A stretch of DNA of 64,000 nt from an uncultured Kiloniellaceae bacterium (lineage in GTDB: Bacteria > Pseudomonadota > Alphaproteobacteria > Kiloniellales > Kiloniellaceae): assembly GCA_947500035.1 (NCBI GenBank), contig CANMQP010000008.1:62001-126000 (forward strand), read 5' to 3'. A model generated the notes under the pieces. The model ran no database searches. It was not told where the DNA came from and saw only the letters and a program-made list of their open reading frames with translations. This document shows, piece after piece, positions 42,476 through 50,695 of this stretch. A program made the translations under genes and the position numbers. Positions within the stretch are counted from its first letter, which is position 1. Each line of letters starts with the position of its first letter.

Positions 42476-43306
42476 ATGACCGAATGGAACCTTCCCGATA
42501 GCTTCCTGTTCGAGGGAGAAAGTGTTCGTTTCGGCCGGATGGGCGACGGTCCGCCGCTGGTGCTGCTGCATGGCACCCCCTTTTCCAGCTATGAATGGCA
42601 TCGCATTGCGCCGCTTCTGGCACGTCATCGCAGCGTTTATTTCTATGACATGCTGGGCTATGGCCACTCCGAAATGCGCGACGGTCAGGATGTCTCTCTC
42701 GGACGGCAGAACCGGCTTCTCGCCGCCCTGCTGCGCCATTGGAAACTAGAGGAACCGGACGTCGTTGCGCATGACATCGGTGGAGCGACGGCGTTGCGGA
42801 CGCATTTCCTGAACGACTGCGATTACCGTTCCCTGACCCTGATCGACCCGGTGGCAATCCGGCCCTGGGGCTCGCCCTTCGTCCAGCATGTCCGCCAGCA
42901 CGAAGAAGCTTTTGCCGGCATGCCGGGCTATGCCCATGAAGCGCTCCTGCCCGCCTACATCGGCAGCAGCGTCTATCAGACACTACCAGACGCGCGGCTG
43001 GCGCCTTATATAACGCCCTGGCTCGGCGAAACCGGACAAAAAGCCTTTTACCGTCAGATCGCCCAGATGGATTTGCGCTACACCGATGAGGTCCAGGACC
43101 GCTACAGCGCGTTACGCTGCCCGGTCCAGGTTCTTTGGGGTGAGGAAGATCAATGGATCCCGCTCGAAAAGGGCCGGGAACTGGCTGAGCTTCTCCCGAA
43201 CGCGCGTTTCCAGCAGGTGCCGAACAGCGGACATCTCATGCAGGAAGATGCGCCGGAAGCCATCATTGCAGCTACGCTCGAATTTTTGCCGGGTTGCGGG
43301 CGCTAG
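42476..43306 (+). CDS. Alpha/beta hydrolase with Asp nucleophile (haloalkane dehalogenase-like)
   Basis: The 276-residue enzyme has HGTPFSSYEW (oxyanion loop), then AHDIGG with Asp100 at the nucleophile elbow. This differs from the Ser in esterases and matches haloalkane dehalogenase/epoxide hydrolase types. GEEDQWIP carries the third acid, and NSGHLMQED gives the catalytic His. Activity on a halogenated or epoxide substrate is likely but unknown. It starts 126 bp from the divergent regulator; its stop codon overlaps that of the LysE gene. Confidence 0.88.
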   Translation: MTEWNLPDSFLFEGESVRFGRMGDGPPLVLLHGTPFSSYEWHRIAPLLARHRSVYFYDMLGYGHSEMRDGQDVSLGRQNRLLAALLRHWKLEEPDVVAHDIGGATALRTHFLNDCDYRSLTLIDPVAIRPWGSPFVQHVRQHEEAFAGMPGYAHEALLPAYIGSSVYQTLPDARLAPYITPWLGETGQKAFYRQIAQMDLRYTDEVQDRYSALRCPVQVLWGEEDQWIPLEKGRELAELLPNARFQQVPNSGHLMQEDAPEAIIAATLEFLPGCGR

Positions 43307-43929
43307 GTTGAGCGTTGGACCCTCAGCAGAGACAGGCCCGCGGCAATCAGCGCCGTCCCCGTCAGGCGGTTCGTGATGCGCATGGCTCTTGGTGTCGCGA
43401 AGAGCCTGGTGAGCATGCGTCCGGCCAGCACATAGCCGCTGTCCGCGATCAGGCAGAGGAGGATGTAACTGGCGCCCAGAACGGCGAGTTGAAACTGCGG
43501 GTCGCCGCCCGGCGCCACGAACTGCGGCAGAAAGGCGATGTAAAACACCAGGCCCTTGGGATTGGTCAGAGACGTCAGAGCCGCCTGGAAGAAAAGGACC
43601 CGGTAGGGCTTCGCGGGCGGGGGACCGGCCGGAGACAAAACCGCACCGCGCATCCGCCAGTATTGAATGCCGAGATAAATCAGATAGGCCGAGCCGATCC
43701 ACCGCATGATGTCGAACGCCGTTTGCGATGCCAGGATCACGGCGCTGATCCCGAGGACCGTAGCCGAAACCATAAGGGCGTTGGCAAGCAGAGACCCTGC
43801 GATCAGGCTGACCGGCCGCCGGATGTCGCCGGTCAGCGACTGCGCAAAGATCTGCAGCACCGTCGGCCCCGGCGCAGCCGCGACCGTGAGACCTGCCGCC
43901 AGAAAGAGGCTATAGAGGGTCCAGTCCAT
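43303..43929 (-). CDS. LysE/RhtB family amino-acid exporter
   Basis: The 208-residue inner-membrane protein has the typical LysE opening (FLAAGLTVAAAPGPTVLQIFAQSLTG) with a PGPT motif. It has MRWIGSAYLIYLGIQYWR in the middle and FFQAALTSLTNPKGLVFYIAFLPQFV. It has about six transmembrane segments. Cargo could be amino acids or homoserine-like compounds. It converges on the hydrolase gene with stop codons overlapping by 4 bp. Confidence 0.91.
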   Translation of the reverse strand: MDWTLYSLFLAAGLTVAAAPGPTVLQIFAQSLTGDIRRPVSLIAGSLLANALMVSATVLGISAVILASQTAFDIMRWIGSAYLIYLGIQYWRMRGAVLSPAGPPPAKPYRVLFFQAALTSLTNPKGLVFYIAFLPQFVAPGGDPQFQLAVLGASYILLCLIADSGYVLAGRMLTRLFATPRAMRITNRLTGTALIAAGLSLLRVQRST

Positions 43930-43947
43930 TCATTCTCTCTCGCGAAT

Positions 43948-44847
43948 TCAACCCCGGAGAAACTCAGTCACGGCGCCCCAGAGGGCGAAGCGGCCTTCCT
44001 CCAGGTGCATCAGGTGCGTTGCCCTGGGAATGACAAGATCGCGCTTCTCTCGGGAGCCCAGATCATTGAGTAGACAACGAGCATCTTCATCATTGCAAAG
44101 GCTATCCCATTCGCCCCGGATCAAAAGACTTGGTACGGTAATCCTGGCGGGATCGTACGCCAGTTCACCTTGCCATGCAGCCGCAATGTCGGCGGCGGGT
44201 CCGCCGGGAACTGCAACGGCAGGCGGATCGCGGGTCAGAGCGACCGGGTCACTGGCGAGATAGGCCGGACCCCAGCTTGCCAGTTCAGGCTCGTCGAGCA
44301 GAGGCCCCTCGCCTTCGGGTAGGTCATGGAGAAAGCGTTCCAACTGCGCCGTCACAGTGATCAGGCGCGACGCGGGGAACTCTCTCACATCGACTTTCTT
44401 CGCACCGTGCCTCTGGGCGATCGGCCCGAAGAACACCAGGCGGCCCGCGAGATGATTATGGTTTTCCAGGTAGCACCCGGTGGCAATGGATCCCCAGGAA
44501 TGGGCGATGATGTTGACGGCTGCGCCACGGCGCTGCTCGCGAATATGATCGACGACCCGGGCAATCTGCGTTGCCGCCGCACTCGCCCGGCTGTCGGCGA
44601 GCGAGGATGCGCTTCCCCTACATCGCTCCGATCCCCCGAACCCGGCAAAATCGAAACTCCAGACATCGAATCCTTCGCTGTGCAAATGCCCTTCCCAGGA
44701 TTGCCCGTCACTGAAGCGGTATCCGATCGATAAGGCCGAGGGGAAGGTGGCACCATGCACATAGAGGACGGGTGGACCGCTGTTGTTCAGACGACGCACC
44801 TGAAGCACCGGCGGGCCAGCGATTGAAAATACTTCGGCTTCGCGCAC
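43948..44847 (-). CDS. Alpha/beta hydrolase with Ser nucleophile
   Basis: The 299-residue enzyme has VLYVHGATFPSALSIGY (oxyanion), AHSWGS with the nucleophilic Ser, GEWDSLCND with the acid and ATHLMHLEEG with the His. It resembles esterase-lipase types. It has no signal peptide. It lies 18 bp before the LysE start on the same strand and both may be cotranscribed. A perfect palindrome lies about 150 bp upstream of its start. Confidence 0.86.
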   Translation of the reverse strand: MREAEVFSIAGPPVLQVRRLNNSGPPVLYVHGATFPSALSIGYRFSDGQSWEGHLHSEGFDVWSFDFAGFGGSERCRGSASSLADSRASAAATQIARVVDHIREQRRGAAVNIIAHSWGSIATGCYLENHNHLAGRLVFFGPIAQRHGAKKVDVREFPASRLITVTAQLERFLHDLPEGEGPLLDEPELASWGPAYLASDPVALTRDPPAVAVPGGPAADIAAAWQGELAYDPARITVPSLLIRGEWDSLCNDEDARCLLNDLGSREKRDLVIPRATHLMHLEEGRFALWGAVTEFLRG

Positions 44848-45000
44848 CGGTGTCTCCCGTGACAGCTCCTGTTCCGATTGAACAGATCACCAGGATAGCC
44901 GAACGCAGACAAGTATGTTTCGGCAGAGATCGAAGTGTGCCCGCTCTTCGACCAATTAAAGCAATTTGCGTTTAAACAGACACAAAATTCGCTGCCTCTC

Positions 45001-45019
45001 GATCAGCAAATTGCTGATC
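45001..45019. promoter_or_regulatory. Perfect 19-bp palindrome upstream of the hydrolase
   Basis: GATCAGCAA-A-TTGCTGATC has 9-bp arms with a single central base. It lies between the AraC stop (45079) and the hydrolase start (44847), both minus-strand genes, in a 231-bp gap. There is no following T-run on either strand, so it is not a normal terminator. It may be an operator. Confidence 0.55.
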
Positions 45020-45078
45020 TTGAACGCAGATTTTGAGATGCACAGATTCAAGAAAAACGCAATTCGCTATTGAAGCCG

Positions 45079-45915
45079 TTACGCTGCCAGCGCCCTTGCA
45101 TACTGTCCCGGCGTCACACCAAAGGCCTTACGGAAGTGCCGGTTCAGCGCGCTCTGATCATAGAAGCCGACCGCGAGGGCAACGTCGGCGGGACGCCGGC
45201 CAACAGAAAGCAAGCGGCGGGCCTCGCGCAGGCGGAGCTGATTGAGGTAGGCGTGCGGTGACAGGCCGGTTTCGCGGTTAAAGCAGCGGATGACATGAAA
45301 AGCCGTCATCCCGGCCAGTTCGGCCAATTGCGACAGAGTCACGTCCTGGCTGAAGTTCGCCCCCAGATAATCGATCAGACTGGTGACGACACGGCGCTCG
45401 TCGCCAGGGTTACGGGGCCGGTTGTGCGGTGTGCCGTGCCGGGTGAAGAGATCCGCCAACCCCTCCAGCAAGGCGCCGGACTTTGCCAGCGCCGACTCGC
45501 CCTCTTCAAAGGCCCGGTGCATCGCCACGAAGCGCCGGGCAAGCTCGGGATCGGAAATCTTGTTGTCGCGAAAGTAAGGCAGTTGCGGCGTAGACAGCTC
45601 CAGATCCGCCATCGCGTCGCGCAACGCAGGCAATGAGAGATAAAGCGCGCGGTAGCGCCAGCAGCCATGATCGCCGACCCGTCCGGAATGGGGTTCGTCG
45701 GGATTGAAGACCAGGAGGCTCTCCGGCTCCGCATGATCCTCAATACCCTGGCTGCGGAAGCTCGATCCCCCGGCTTCGGTCACCGCGATTACCAGTTCAT
45801 CATGCACGTGCGGTGCGAACTCAAGCGTCGTAAAATCGGCGCGCATCATCAGCGCGCCCGGCGTCGCGCGGTCGCTCCAGAGAATACTGCGATTGGCTGC
45901 CGCTATGGCCGACAC
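45079..45915 (-). CDS. AraC family transcriptional regulator
   Basis: The 278-residue protein has an N-terminal cupin-like AraC ligand-binding domain (about 20-150, with FAPHVHDELVIAVTEAG and LLVFNPDEPHSG). The C-terminal double HTH (about 180-275) includes TLSQLAELAGMTAFHVIRCFNRETGLSPHAYLNQLRLREARRLL and DVALAVGFYDQSALNRHFRKAFGVTPGQY. The effector is unknown. It lies on the same strand as the hydrolase, and 57 bp downstream of the SDR gene's stop, so it may act on either unit. Confidence 0.92.
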   Translation of the reverse strand: MSAIAAANRSILWSDRATPGALMMRADFTTLEFAPHVHDELVIAVTEAGGSSFRSQGIEDHAEPESLLVFNPDEPHSGRVGDHGCWRYRALYLSLPALRDAMADLELSTPQLPYFRDNKISDPELARRFVAMHRAFEEGESALAKSGALLEGLADLFTRHGTPHNRPRNPGDERRVVTSLIDYLGANFSQDVTLSQLAELAGMTAFHVIRCFNRETGLSPHAYLNQLRLREARRLLSVGRRPADVALAVGFYDQSALNRHFRKAFGVTPGQYARALAA

Positions 45916-45972
45916 TCTGTTCTGACCTTCCCGCTATCTTTGCCGTATCGAGAGACTTTACCTCTTGTTGCC

Positions 45973-46728
45973 CTACTGGGCCAGAAAACCGCCATCGGCG
46001 CTGAGAACATGGCCGGCCACAAAGGAGGCACGGTCCGACGCCAGCCAGAGAATGGCCTCCGCAACCTCCTCCGGCTGTCCCAATCGACGCAGGGGCAGAC
46101 CGGCGGCCACGGCGGACATATCGGCAACCTTCGAGGCCCGCAGCATCGGCGTATCGACCCGGCCGGGCGCCACGGCATTGATGCGAACGCCCTGCGGCCC
46201 GTACTCCATCGCGGCGGATTTCGTCAGGGAGATCATCGCAGCCTTGGAAGCGGAATAGACGGCAAAACCCGGGTTCGGGTTTCTGATCCCGCTGACCGAA
46301 GCAATATTGACGATCGCCCCGCCACCGGCCTCGAGCATTCTGCTGATCTGCCCGCGCATCGCCACATGGATCGCGCGGACATTGACGGCAAAGACCCGGT
46401 CGAAAACCTCCAGAGGCTGATCGATCAAAGGCATCCGTTTTTCCTGGTATCCGGCGTTGTTCACCGCAATATCAAGACCGCCCAGCCAGTCGACAGCCGC
46501 CCGTGAGACCGTCTCTATCTGCTCGGGTTCCAGGAGGTCGCAGGCCAAGAAGTGAATTTCTCCCGGAAGCGCCGCAGCCGCGGCGGCAACCTCTGCGCCC
46601 TGCAACTCGTTGCGTCCCGTGATCACAACCCTTGCGCCCCGGGACGCGAATGCCAGCGCCGTGGCCCGGCCAATACCCGAAGTTCCACCGGACAGCAGAA
46701 CGCTCTTGCCTTCGAACTCGTTCTTCAT
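45973..46728 (-). CDS. Short-chain dehydrogenase/reductase (SDR)
   Basis: The 251-residue classical SDR has the cofactor motif GGTSGIGRATA, ACDLLEPEQ, NNAG (AVNNAGYQEKR), the catalytic Ser in ASVSG, YSASKAA (Tyr-Lys), and APGRVDTPM. The Arg/Lys pattern after the first strand (ITGRNE) suggests NADP use. The substrate is unknown. Its start overlaps the AlaX stop by 4 bp, so it is translationally coupled to AlaX. Confidence 0.91.
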   Translation of the reverse strand: MKNEFEGKSVLLSGGTSGIGRATALAFASRGARVVITGRNELQGAEVAAAAAALPGEIHFLACDLLEPEQIETVSRAAVDWLGGLDIAVNNAGYQEKRMPLIDQPLEVFDRVFAVNVRAIHVAMRGQISRMLEAGGGAIVNIASVSGIRNPNPGFAVYSASKAAMISLTKSAAMEYGPQGVRINAVAPGRVDTPMLRASKVADMSAVAAGLPLRRLGQPEEVAEAILWLASDRASFVAGHVLSADGGFLAQ

Positions 46729-47450
46729 AGAGACAACTCGACCAGGCCAATCCGCAGCCTGCGGTTATGACGCCCCTTGTTCTCCACCTTCAGGATTTTC
46801 AACTCGCCCGCCTGCCCTGTCGAGGTCAAATGCGTGCCGCCGCAAGCCTGCCGGTCCAGGCCTTCGATCTCGACGACCCGCACGCGGCCGTCCGCCTGCG
46901 GCGGAGGTGTCACCGCCTTGCTGCGCAGGGTTCCGTTCTCCTGAGCGGCCTCCGACAAGGACACAAGAGCCGTCTGCACGGGGAGGTCCTGCCGCACGAT
47001 GTCGTTGATGGCAGGCTCCAGCGCACGGAGACGCTCATTGTCCGCACCCGGCAGGTCGAAGTCGATCCGCGCCGTAGCGTTGTCCGAGATCTGCGCGCCG
47101 GTTACCAGCGCTCCATCGAATTCCCGGAACACCAGCGCGTTGGCGATATGCAAAGCGGTGTGCAGACGGCACATCTGCGCCCGGAAGACCGGATCGACTA
47201 TCGCAGAAACAGCGCCTGAAGGCTCGAGCTGATCCGCGAGCAGATGCCACAGCTGTCCACCGCGCGCCTCAAGACCGGTGATCGCCGTCGCACCACCGGA
47301 CCACTCCAGCACGCCACGGTCGGCAGGCTGCCCGCCGCCGCCCGGATAGAAGCTGGACCGGGAGAGCAGCACCCGCCCCGGCTCTGCCTGTACGACCTCG
47401 GTTTCGACCTCGAAAAGATCAGGATTTTCGTGACATAGGTACTGAGACAT
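46725..47450 (-). CDS. AlaX-like alanyl-tRNA editing protein
   Basis: The 241-residue protein is a stand-alone alanyl-tRNA editing domain. It has SSFYPGGGGQPADRG, the zinc motif HTALHIANALVF (His-x3-His), and the second zinc motif CGGTH (ACGGTHLTSTG). It hydrolyses Ser or Gly wrongly attached to tRNA-Ala. The start at 47450 is the preferred ATG; 47462 is in frame and adds four residues; the frame further to 47684 looks non-coding. It is in an operon with the SDR. Confidence 0.89.
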   Translation of the reverse strand: MSQYLCHENPDLFEVETEVVQAEPGRVLLSRSSFYPGGGGQPADRGVLEWSGGATAITGLEARGGQLWHLLADQLEPSGAVSAIVDPVFRAQMCRLHTALHIANALVFREFDGALVTGAQISDNATARIDFDLPGADNERLRALEPAINDIVRQDLPVQTALVSLSEAAQENGTLRSKAVTPPPQADGRVRVVEIEGLDRQACGGTHLTSTGQAGELKILKVENKGRHNRRLRIGLVELSL

Positions 47451-47675
47451 TGATCCAACCATACTAAACGCTGAGCAGCGGGATGACAGCAGCGGAAGAC
47501 CGGAGTGTCTTGGTAAAAATTGACCTCCCGCAACGTCGGTTGACGCCAGCAGAAGCAGCCCGATTTGACAGACCGGTGGTGAGGGGCGAATACTTCGCGC
47601 GCTGGCAAGCCCTCCAAACGGGCAGCCGGTGAGGGAAGAAACGCAAAGAATAACCGACAGTGGGCGGCTCACATT

Positions 47676-48221
47676 TTGGATCAACTGGAACGTCTCGAAA
47701 GCTATCGGGACCGGCTATACGGCTATGCAATCAGCTTGTCTCAAGACCCTGATCTTTCTCGGGATCTGGTTCAAGACTGCGCCCTTAAGGCCTTGAGTGC
47801 TAAGAAAGTTCCACAGGATGAACCGGCTTTTCGTGCCTGGCTTTTCAGAATTCTGCGCAATGCCTTTCTCGATCACCTGCGGGCCGCCGACAGGCTCGCT
47901 GACTTCACATTCGATGACTCGGACGACCTCGATCCGGGCGTCTGGTCCGCGGAGGAACGCATGGTCGACGCCGTGACGGTCCGGGTCGCCCTGGCAGCTA
48001 TGCCCGCAGGCCAGCGTGATATACTCGCGCTGATCGACGTCGCAGGTTTGCGCTACGCGGAAGCGGCAACACTGCTGGACGTTCCCGTCGGTACGGTCAT
48101 GAGCCGCGTCAGCCGCGCCCGGCAGGCACTGCTGCTCCGCATCTCGGGCTCCAACGTGACGCCCCTCAAATCCGCACTCAAATCCGCAGTCAATTCGGCG
48201 CAGGGAGGCCGCAGACGATGA
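47676..48221 (+). CDS. ECF-type RNA polymerase sigma factor
   Basis: The 181-residue sigma factor has region 2 (about 8-75, with LSQDPDLSRDLVQDCALKALSAKK and FRAWLFRILRNAFLDHLRA) and region 4 (about 105-155, with GQRDILALIDVAGLRYAEAATLLDVPVGTVMSRVSRARQALL). The start codon is TTG at 47676; no ATG or GTG lies near in frame. It overlaps the anti-sigma gene by 4 bp. It likely directs transcription of the sulfite dehydrogenase genes downstream; that is inference from position. Confidence 0.9.
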   Translation: MDQLERLESYRDRLYGYAISLSQDPDLSRDLVQDCALKALSAKKVPQDEPAFRAWLFRILRNAFLDHLRAADRLADFTFDDSDDLDPGVWSAEERMVDAVTVRVALAAMPAGQRDILALIDVAGLRYAEAATLLDVPVGTVMSRVSRARQALLLRISGSNVTPLKSALKSAVNSAQGGRRR

Positions 48222-49072
48222 GCCGCCTCCATAGAGACTGGAAAACGCTGAACGCCTATGTCGACGGAGAACTGACAGCGAATGAAGCCGCCGCGGTTGC
48301 GCGCGACATCGCACAGGATCCGCCCACAGCAGAAAGCGCAGCCGCGCTCGCGAGTTTGAAATCCGCGCTCCTCGAGCAAGCGGAAGCCCCCGAGGATTTC
48401 CAGCTCCTGCCTGCCGGCTCCAATCCGAAGAAACCGGCAGGTTGGCAGGCGCTAAGATGGCGGGCGCTAAGATGGCAGGCGGCACACACGGCCGCGACGG
48501 CAGCGGCGCTGGTCATTTTTATCGCCGTGGGCGCACTCTGGCATTGGAGTGCCACAAATGCGGGAGACAGGAATTCACCCGCGGTCGCCTGGCATCAGGA
48601 AGCCGCCGAAATCCACCGGGATTGGGTTGCGAAGAAATCGGACGAACGCCCGCCGTCGCTCGACATCCCGGCAACCGCAGCGCTCACGGCGCCGGAACTG
48701 CGCATCCCGGATCTCTCCGACAGCGGACTGACACCGATCCTGCTGGAACCCGAAGCGCAGCTCGGCGGCATGACCGGCTATCGGGTCGGATATGGCGGCA
48801 CGCGGGGCTGCCGGATCAGCTTTTTTGTGCTGCAGGGCGACGGAGGAATTCCTGGACATTTGACAACACTCAAAGCCGGCGGTCCGCAGGTTTTGGCGTG
48901 GCGTCACGATCAGGCCCACTATTTCCTGATGGCTGAAGGTATGGCCGAAACCCGTTTCGGTCTGATCGCGCGCACACTGCAAAACGTGACAGCGAACTGG
49001 CAGCCGCTCTCGCCGGAAATCCGCACGGCACTGCAGCAGAACCGCCAATTAAGTACGCCCTGCACAGCCTGA
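48218..49072 (+). CDS. Membrane-anchored anti-sigma factor
   Basis: The 284-residue protein has a cytoplasmic N-terminal domain (about 1-70, with LNAYVDGELTANEAAAVARDI, the usual anti-sigma opening). It has one transmembrane helix (about 90-112, TAATAAALVIFIAVGALWHW) and a periplasmic C-terminal domain (about 115-284). No HxxxCxxC zinc motif is present, so it is a non-ZAS type. It presumably sequesters the ECF sigma factor whose gene overlaps its start by 4 bp. A short 15-bp tandem repeat lies just before the helix. Confidence 0.87.
   Translation: MSRLHRDWKTLNAYVDGELTANEAAAVARDIAQDPPTAESAAALASLKSALLEQAEAPEDFQLLPAGSNPKKPAGWQALRWRALRWQAAHTAATAAALVIFIAVGALWHWSATNAGDRNSPAVAWHQEAAEIHRDWVAKKSDERPPSLDIPATAALTAPELRIPDLSDSGLTPILLEPEAQLGGMTGYRVGYGGTRGCRISFFVLQGDGGIPGHLTTLKAGGPQVLAWRHDQAHYFLMAEGMAETRFGLIARTLQNVTANWQPLSPEIRTALQQNRQLSTPCTA
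48443..48481 (+). repeat. 15-bp in-frame tandem repeat before the anti-sigma transmembrane helix
   Basis: TGGCRGGCGCTAAGA is repeated about 2.5 times and encodes WQALRWRALRWQA. The period is 15 bp, so the reading frame is kept. It sits directly before the transmembrane segment. Confidence 0.75.
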
Positions 49073-49216
49073 ACGGCCAACCTTCTCAAAAAAAATGACG
49101 AGGAGATGGAATAGAATCCGCTCCTCCGGCGTTTCTTCTCCCGAGTGCCTGATCCGAAGGGTCCGGTCGCTTGCGTAAAAGAACAATAAACTGCAAAAAA
49201 TTTTCGGGAGGAAGAG

Positions 49217-50533
49217 ATGCCGAGTGGGAAACAAGACCGCGGCCTATGCGAACTTTACCAGAAAGATCCGGAGCGCGCCGACAAGCTGGTTTTCGGGCGC
49301 GAAGCACATAAAGACCGCCGCGGGTTTCTGCGCGGCGCCGGCCTCGCGACCATGGGCGCCATGCTGGGCGCGACCATCCCCTTTCACCGTAACTTTCCCG
49401 CAGGCCTGATCCCGGCGGCCATGGCCGATGACGGCGAGATGGCCCTCTTCAAGACCAAGGACGGCCTCACCCTGCTCAACGACCGGCCGATCAACGCGGA
49501 AACCCCGCCGCATCTGCTGGACGACCCCGTCACCCCAAACGAACGCCACTTCGTGCGCAACAACGGCGTCGTGCCGGACATTGCCTATGAAATGGATGCC
49601 TCCGATTGGCGCCTGAAGATCGATGGGGACGTCAACACGCCCCTGGAATTCTCGCTCGAGGAACTCAAGAGCAAATTCGAGAACGTCACGCTTAAACTTC
49701 AGATCGAATGCGGCGGGAACGGCCGCGCGGCCTTCAATCCGCCGGCCCGGGGCAATCAGTGGACCCTGGGCGCGATCGGCAATGCGGAATGGACCGGCGT
49801 GCGCTACGCGGATGTTCTGAAGGCGGCGGGCGTCAAGGATTCAGCCATCTACACGGCGCACTACAGTCTGGACGGGCATCTTTCCGGCGATCCGGACAAG
49901 CTGCCGATCTCCCGAGGCGTGCCGCTCGCGAAAGCCATGGAACCGCACTCGATCATCGCCTTCGCCATGAACGGCGGACCGATCCCGGCCCTGCACGGCT
50001 TTCCGGTCCGGACCATCTGCCCGGGCTGGGCCGGTTCGACCTCGCAGAAATGGCTGCAGCGGATCGAACTGCGCAACGTGGTGCACGACGGGCCGAAGAT
50101 GACCGGCACCTCCTACCGCGTCCCCTACTATCCGGTCGCGCCGGGCACCAAGGTCGACAAGGCGGACTTCAAGATCATGGAGGCCATGCCGGTCAAATCC
50201 CTGATCACCACCCCGCAGACCAACCAGACCATCGGCGAGCGGCGGCTGGCGCTGCGCGGCCATGCCTGGGCAGGTGACAACAGCGTCAGCCGCGTGGATA
50301 TCTCGCATGATTTCGGCGCCACCTGGACCCAGGCCGATCTGGCGCCACCGCCCAATCCCTATTCCTGGCAGACCTGGTCCGCGGAAATCACTTTCCCGGA
50401 GAAAGGCTATTACGAGGTCTGGGCCCGGGCGACCGACGACAAGGGCAACAGCCAGCCCTTCGCGATCAACTGGAATCCCAAGGGCTACCTCAACAATAGC
50501 ATGCACAGGATCGCCGTGACGGTCAGCGCCTGA
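49217..50533 (+). CDS. Sulfite dehydrogenase, SorA/SoxC-type molybdenum enzyme
   Basis: The 438-residue exported enzyme oxidises sulfite to sulfate in the periplasm. It has a Tat signal with RRGFLRGAGLATMGAMLGA (34-52), a sulfite-oxidase molybdopterin domain with the Mo-ligating Cys165 in ECGGNGRAAF, GPIPALHGFPVR, and the WAGSTSQKWLQRIELR segment. A C-terminal Ig-like dimerisation domain (about 320-438) includes ALRGHAWAGDNSVSRVDISHD. No heme domain is fused, and the partner cytochrome c is encoded downstream. It follows the ECF/anti-sigma pair by 144 bp. Confidence 0.91.
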   Translation: MPSGKQDRGLCELYQKDPERADKLVFGREAHKDRRGFLRGAGLATMGAMLGATIPFHRNFPAGLIPAAMADDGEMALFKTKDGLTLLNDRPINAETPPHLLDDPVTPNERHFVRNNGVVPDIAYEMDASDWRLKIDGDVNTPLEFSLEELKSKFENVTLKLQIECGGNGRAAFNPPARGNQWTLGAIGNAEWTGVRYADVLKAAGVKDSAIYTAHYSLDGHLSGDPDKLPISRGVPLAKAMEPHSIIAFAMNGGPIPALHGFPVRTICPGWAGSTSQKWLQRIELRNVVHDGPKMTGTSYRVPYYPVAPGTKVDKADFKIMEAMPVKSLITTPQTNQTIGERRLALRGHAWAGDNSVSRVDISHDFGATWTQADLAPPPNPYSWQTWSAEITFPEKGYYEVWARATDDKGNSQPFAINWNPKGYLNNSMHRIAVTVSA

Positions 50534-50551
50534 GTCCCCCGGGCGCGAAAC

Positions 50552-50579
50552 CGCCGGACAGTCCCCTGTCCGTTCGGCG
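50552..50579 (+). repeat. Hairpin 1 in the SorA-cytochrome gap
   Basis: GGACAG (50556-50561) pairs with CTGTCC (50566-50571) around a TCCC loop. CGCC (50552-50555) pairs with GGCG (50576-50579) across a 4-nt bulge. It lies directly downstream of the SorA-type stop and has no U-run. Confidence 0.6.
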
Positions 50580-50580
50580 T

Positions 50581-50658
50581 GGAAAGCCGGCCTGTTTCTT
50601 GAAACCTGATATCCTCGATCCCCCCATCGAACTTCATCAGGTTTCAGGCCGGCTTTCC
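50581..50658 (+). repeat. Long 23-bp-arm inverted repeat in the SorA-cytochrome gap
   Basis: GGAAAGCCGGCCT (50581-50593) and GAAACCTGAT (50601-50610) pair with ATCAGGTTTC (50636-50645) and AGGCCGGCTTTCC (50646-50658), all perfect, with a 7-nt bulge on the left arm. The loop holds a further 5-bp TCGAT/ATCGA stem. The whole element ends 37 bp before the cytochrome start. It has no terminal T-run. Confidence 0.75.
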
Positions 50659-50695
50659 CTTGTCCACTTCCCGACCCCAGCATTGGATCCGATAT

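Noticed and set aside
45001-45019. Palindrome considered as a transcription terminator for AraC
   Set aside because: There is no T-run after the stem on either strand.
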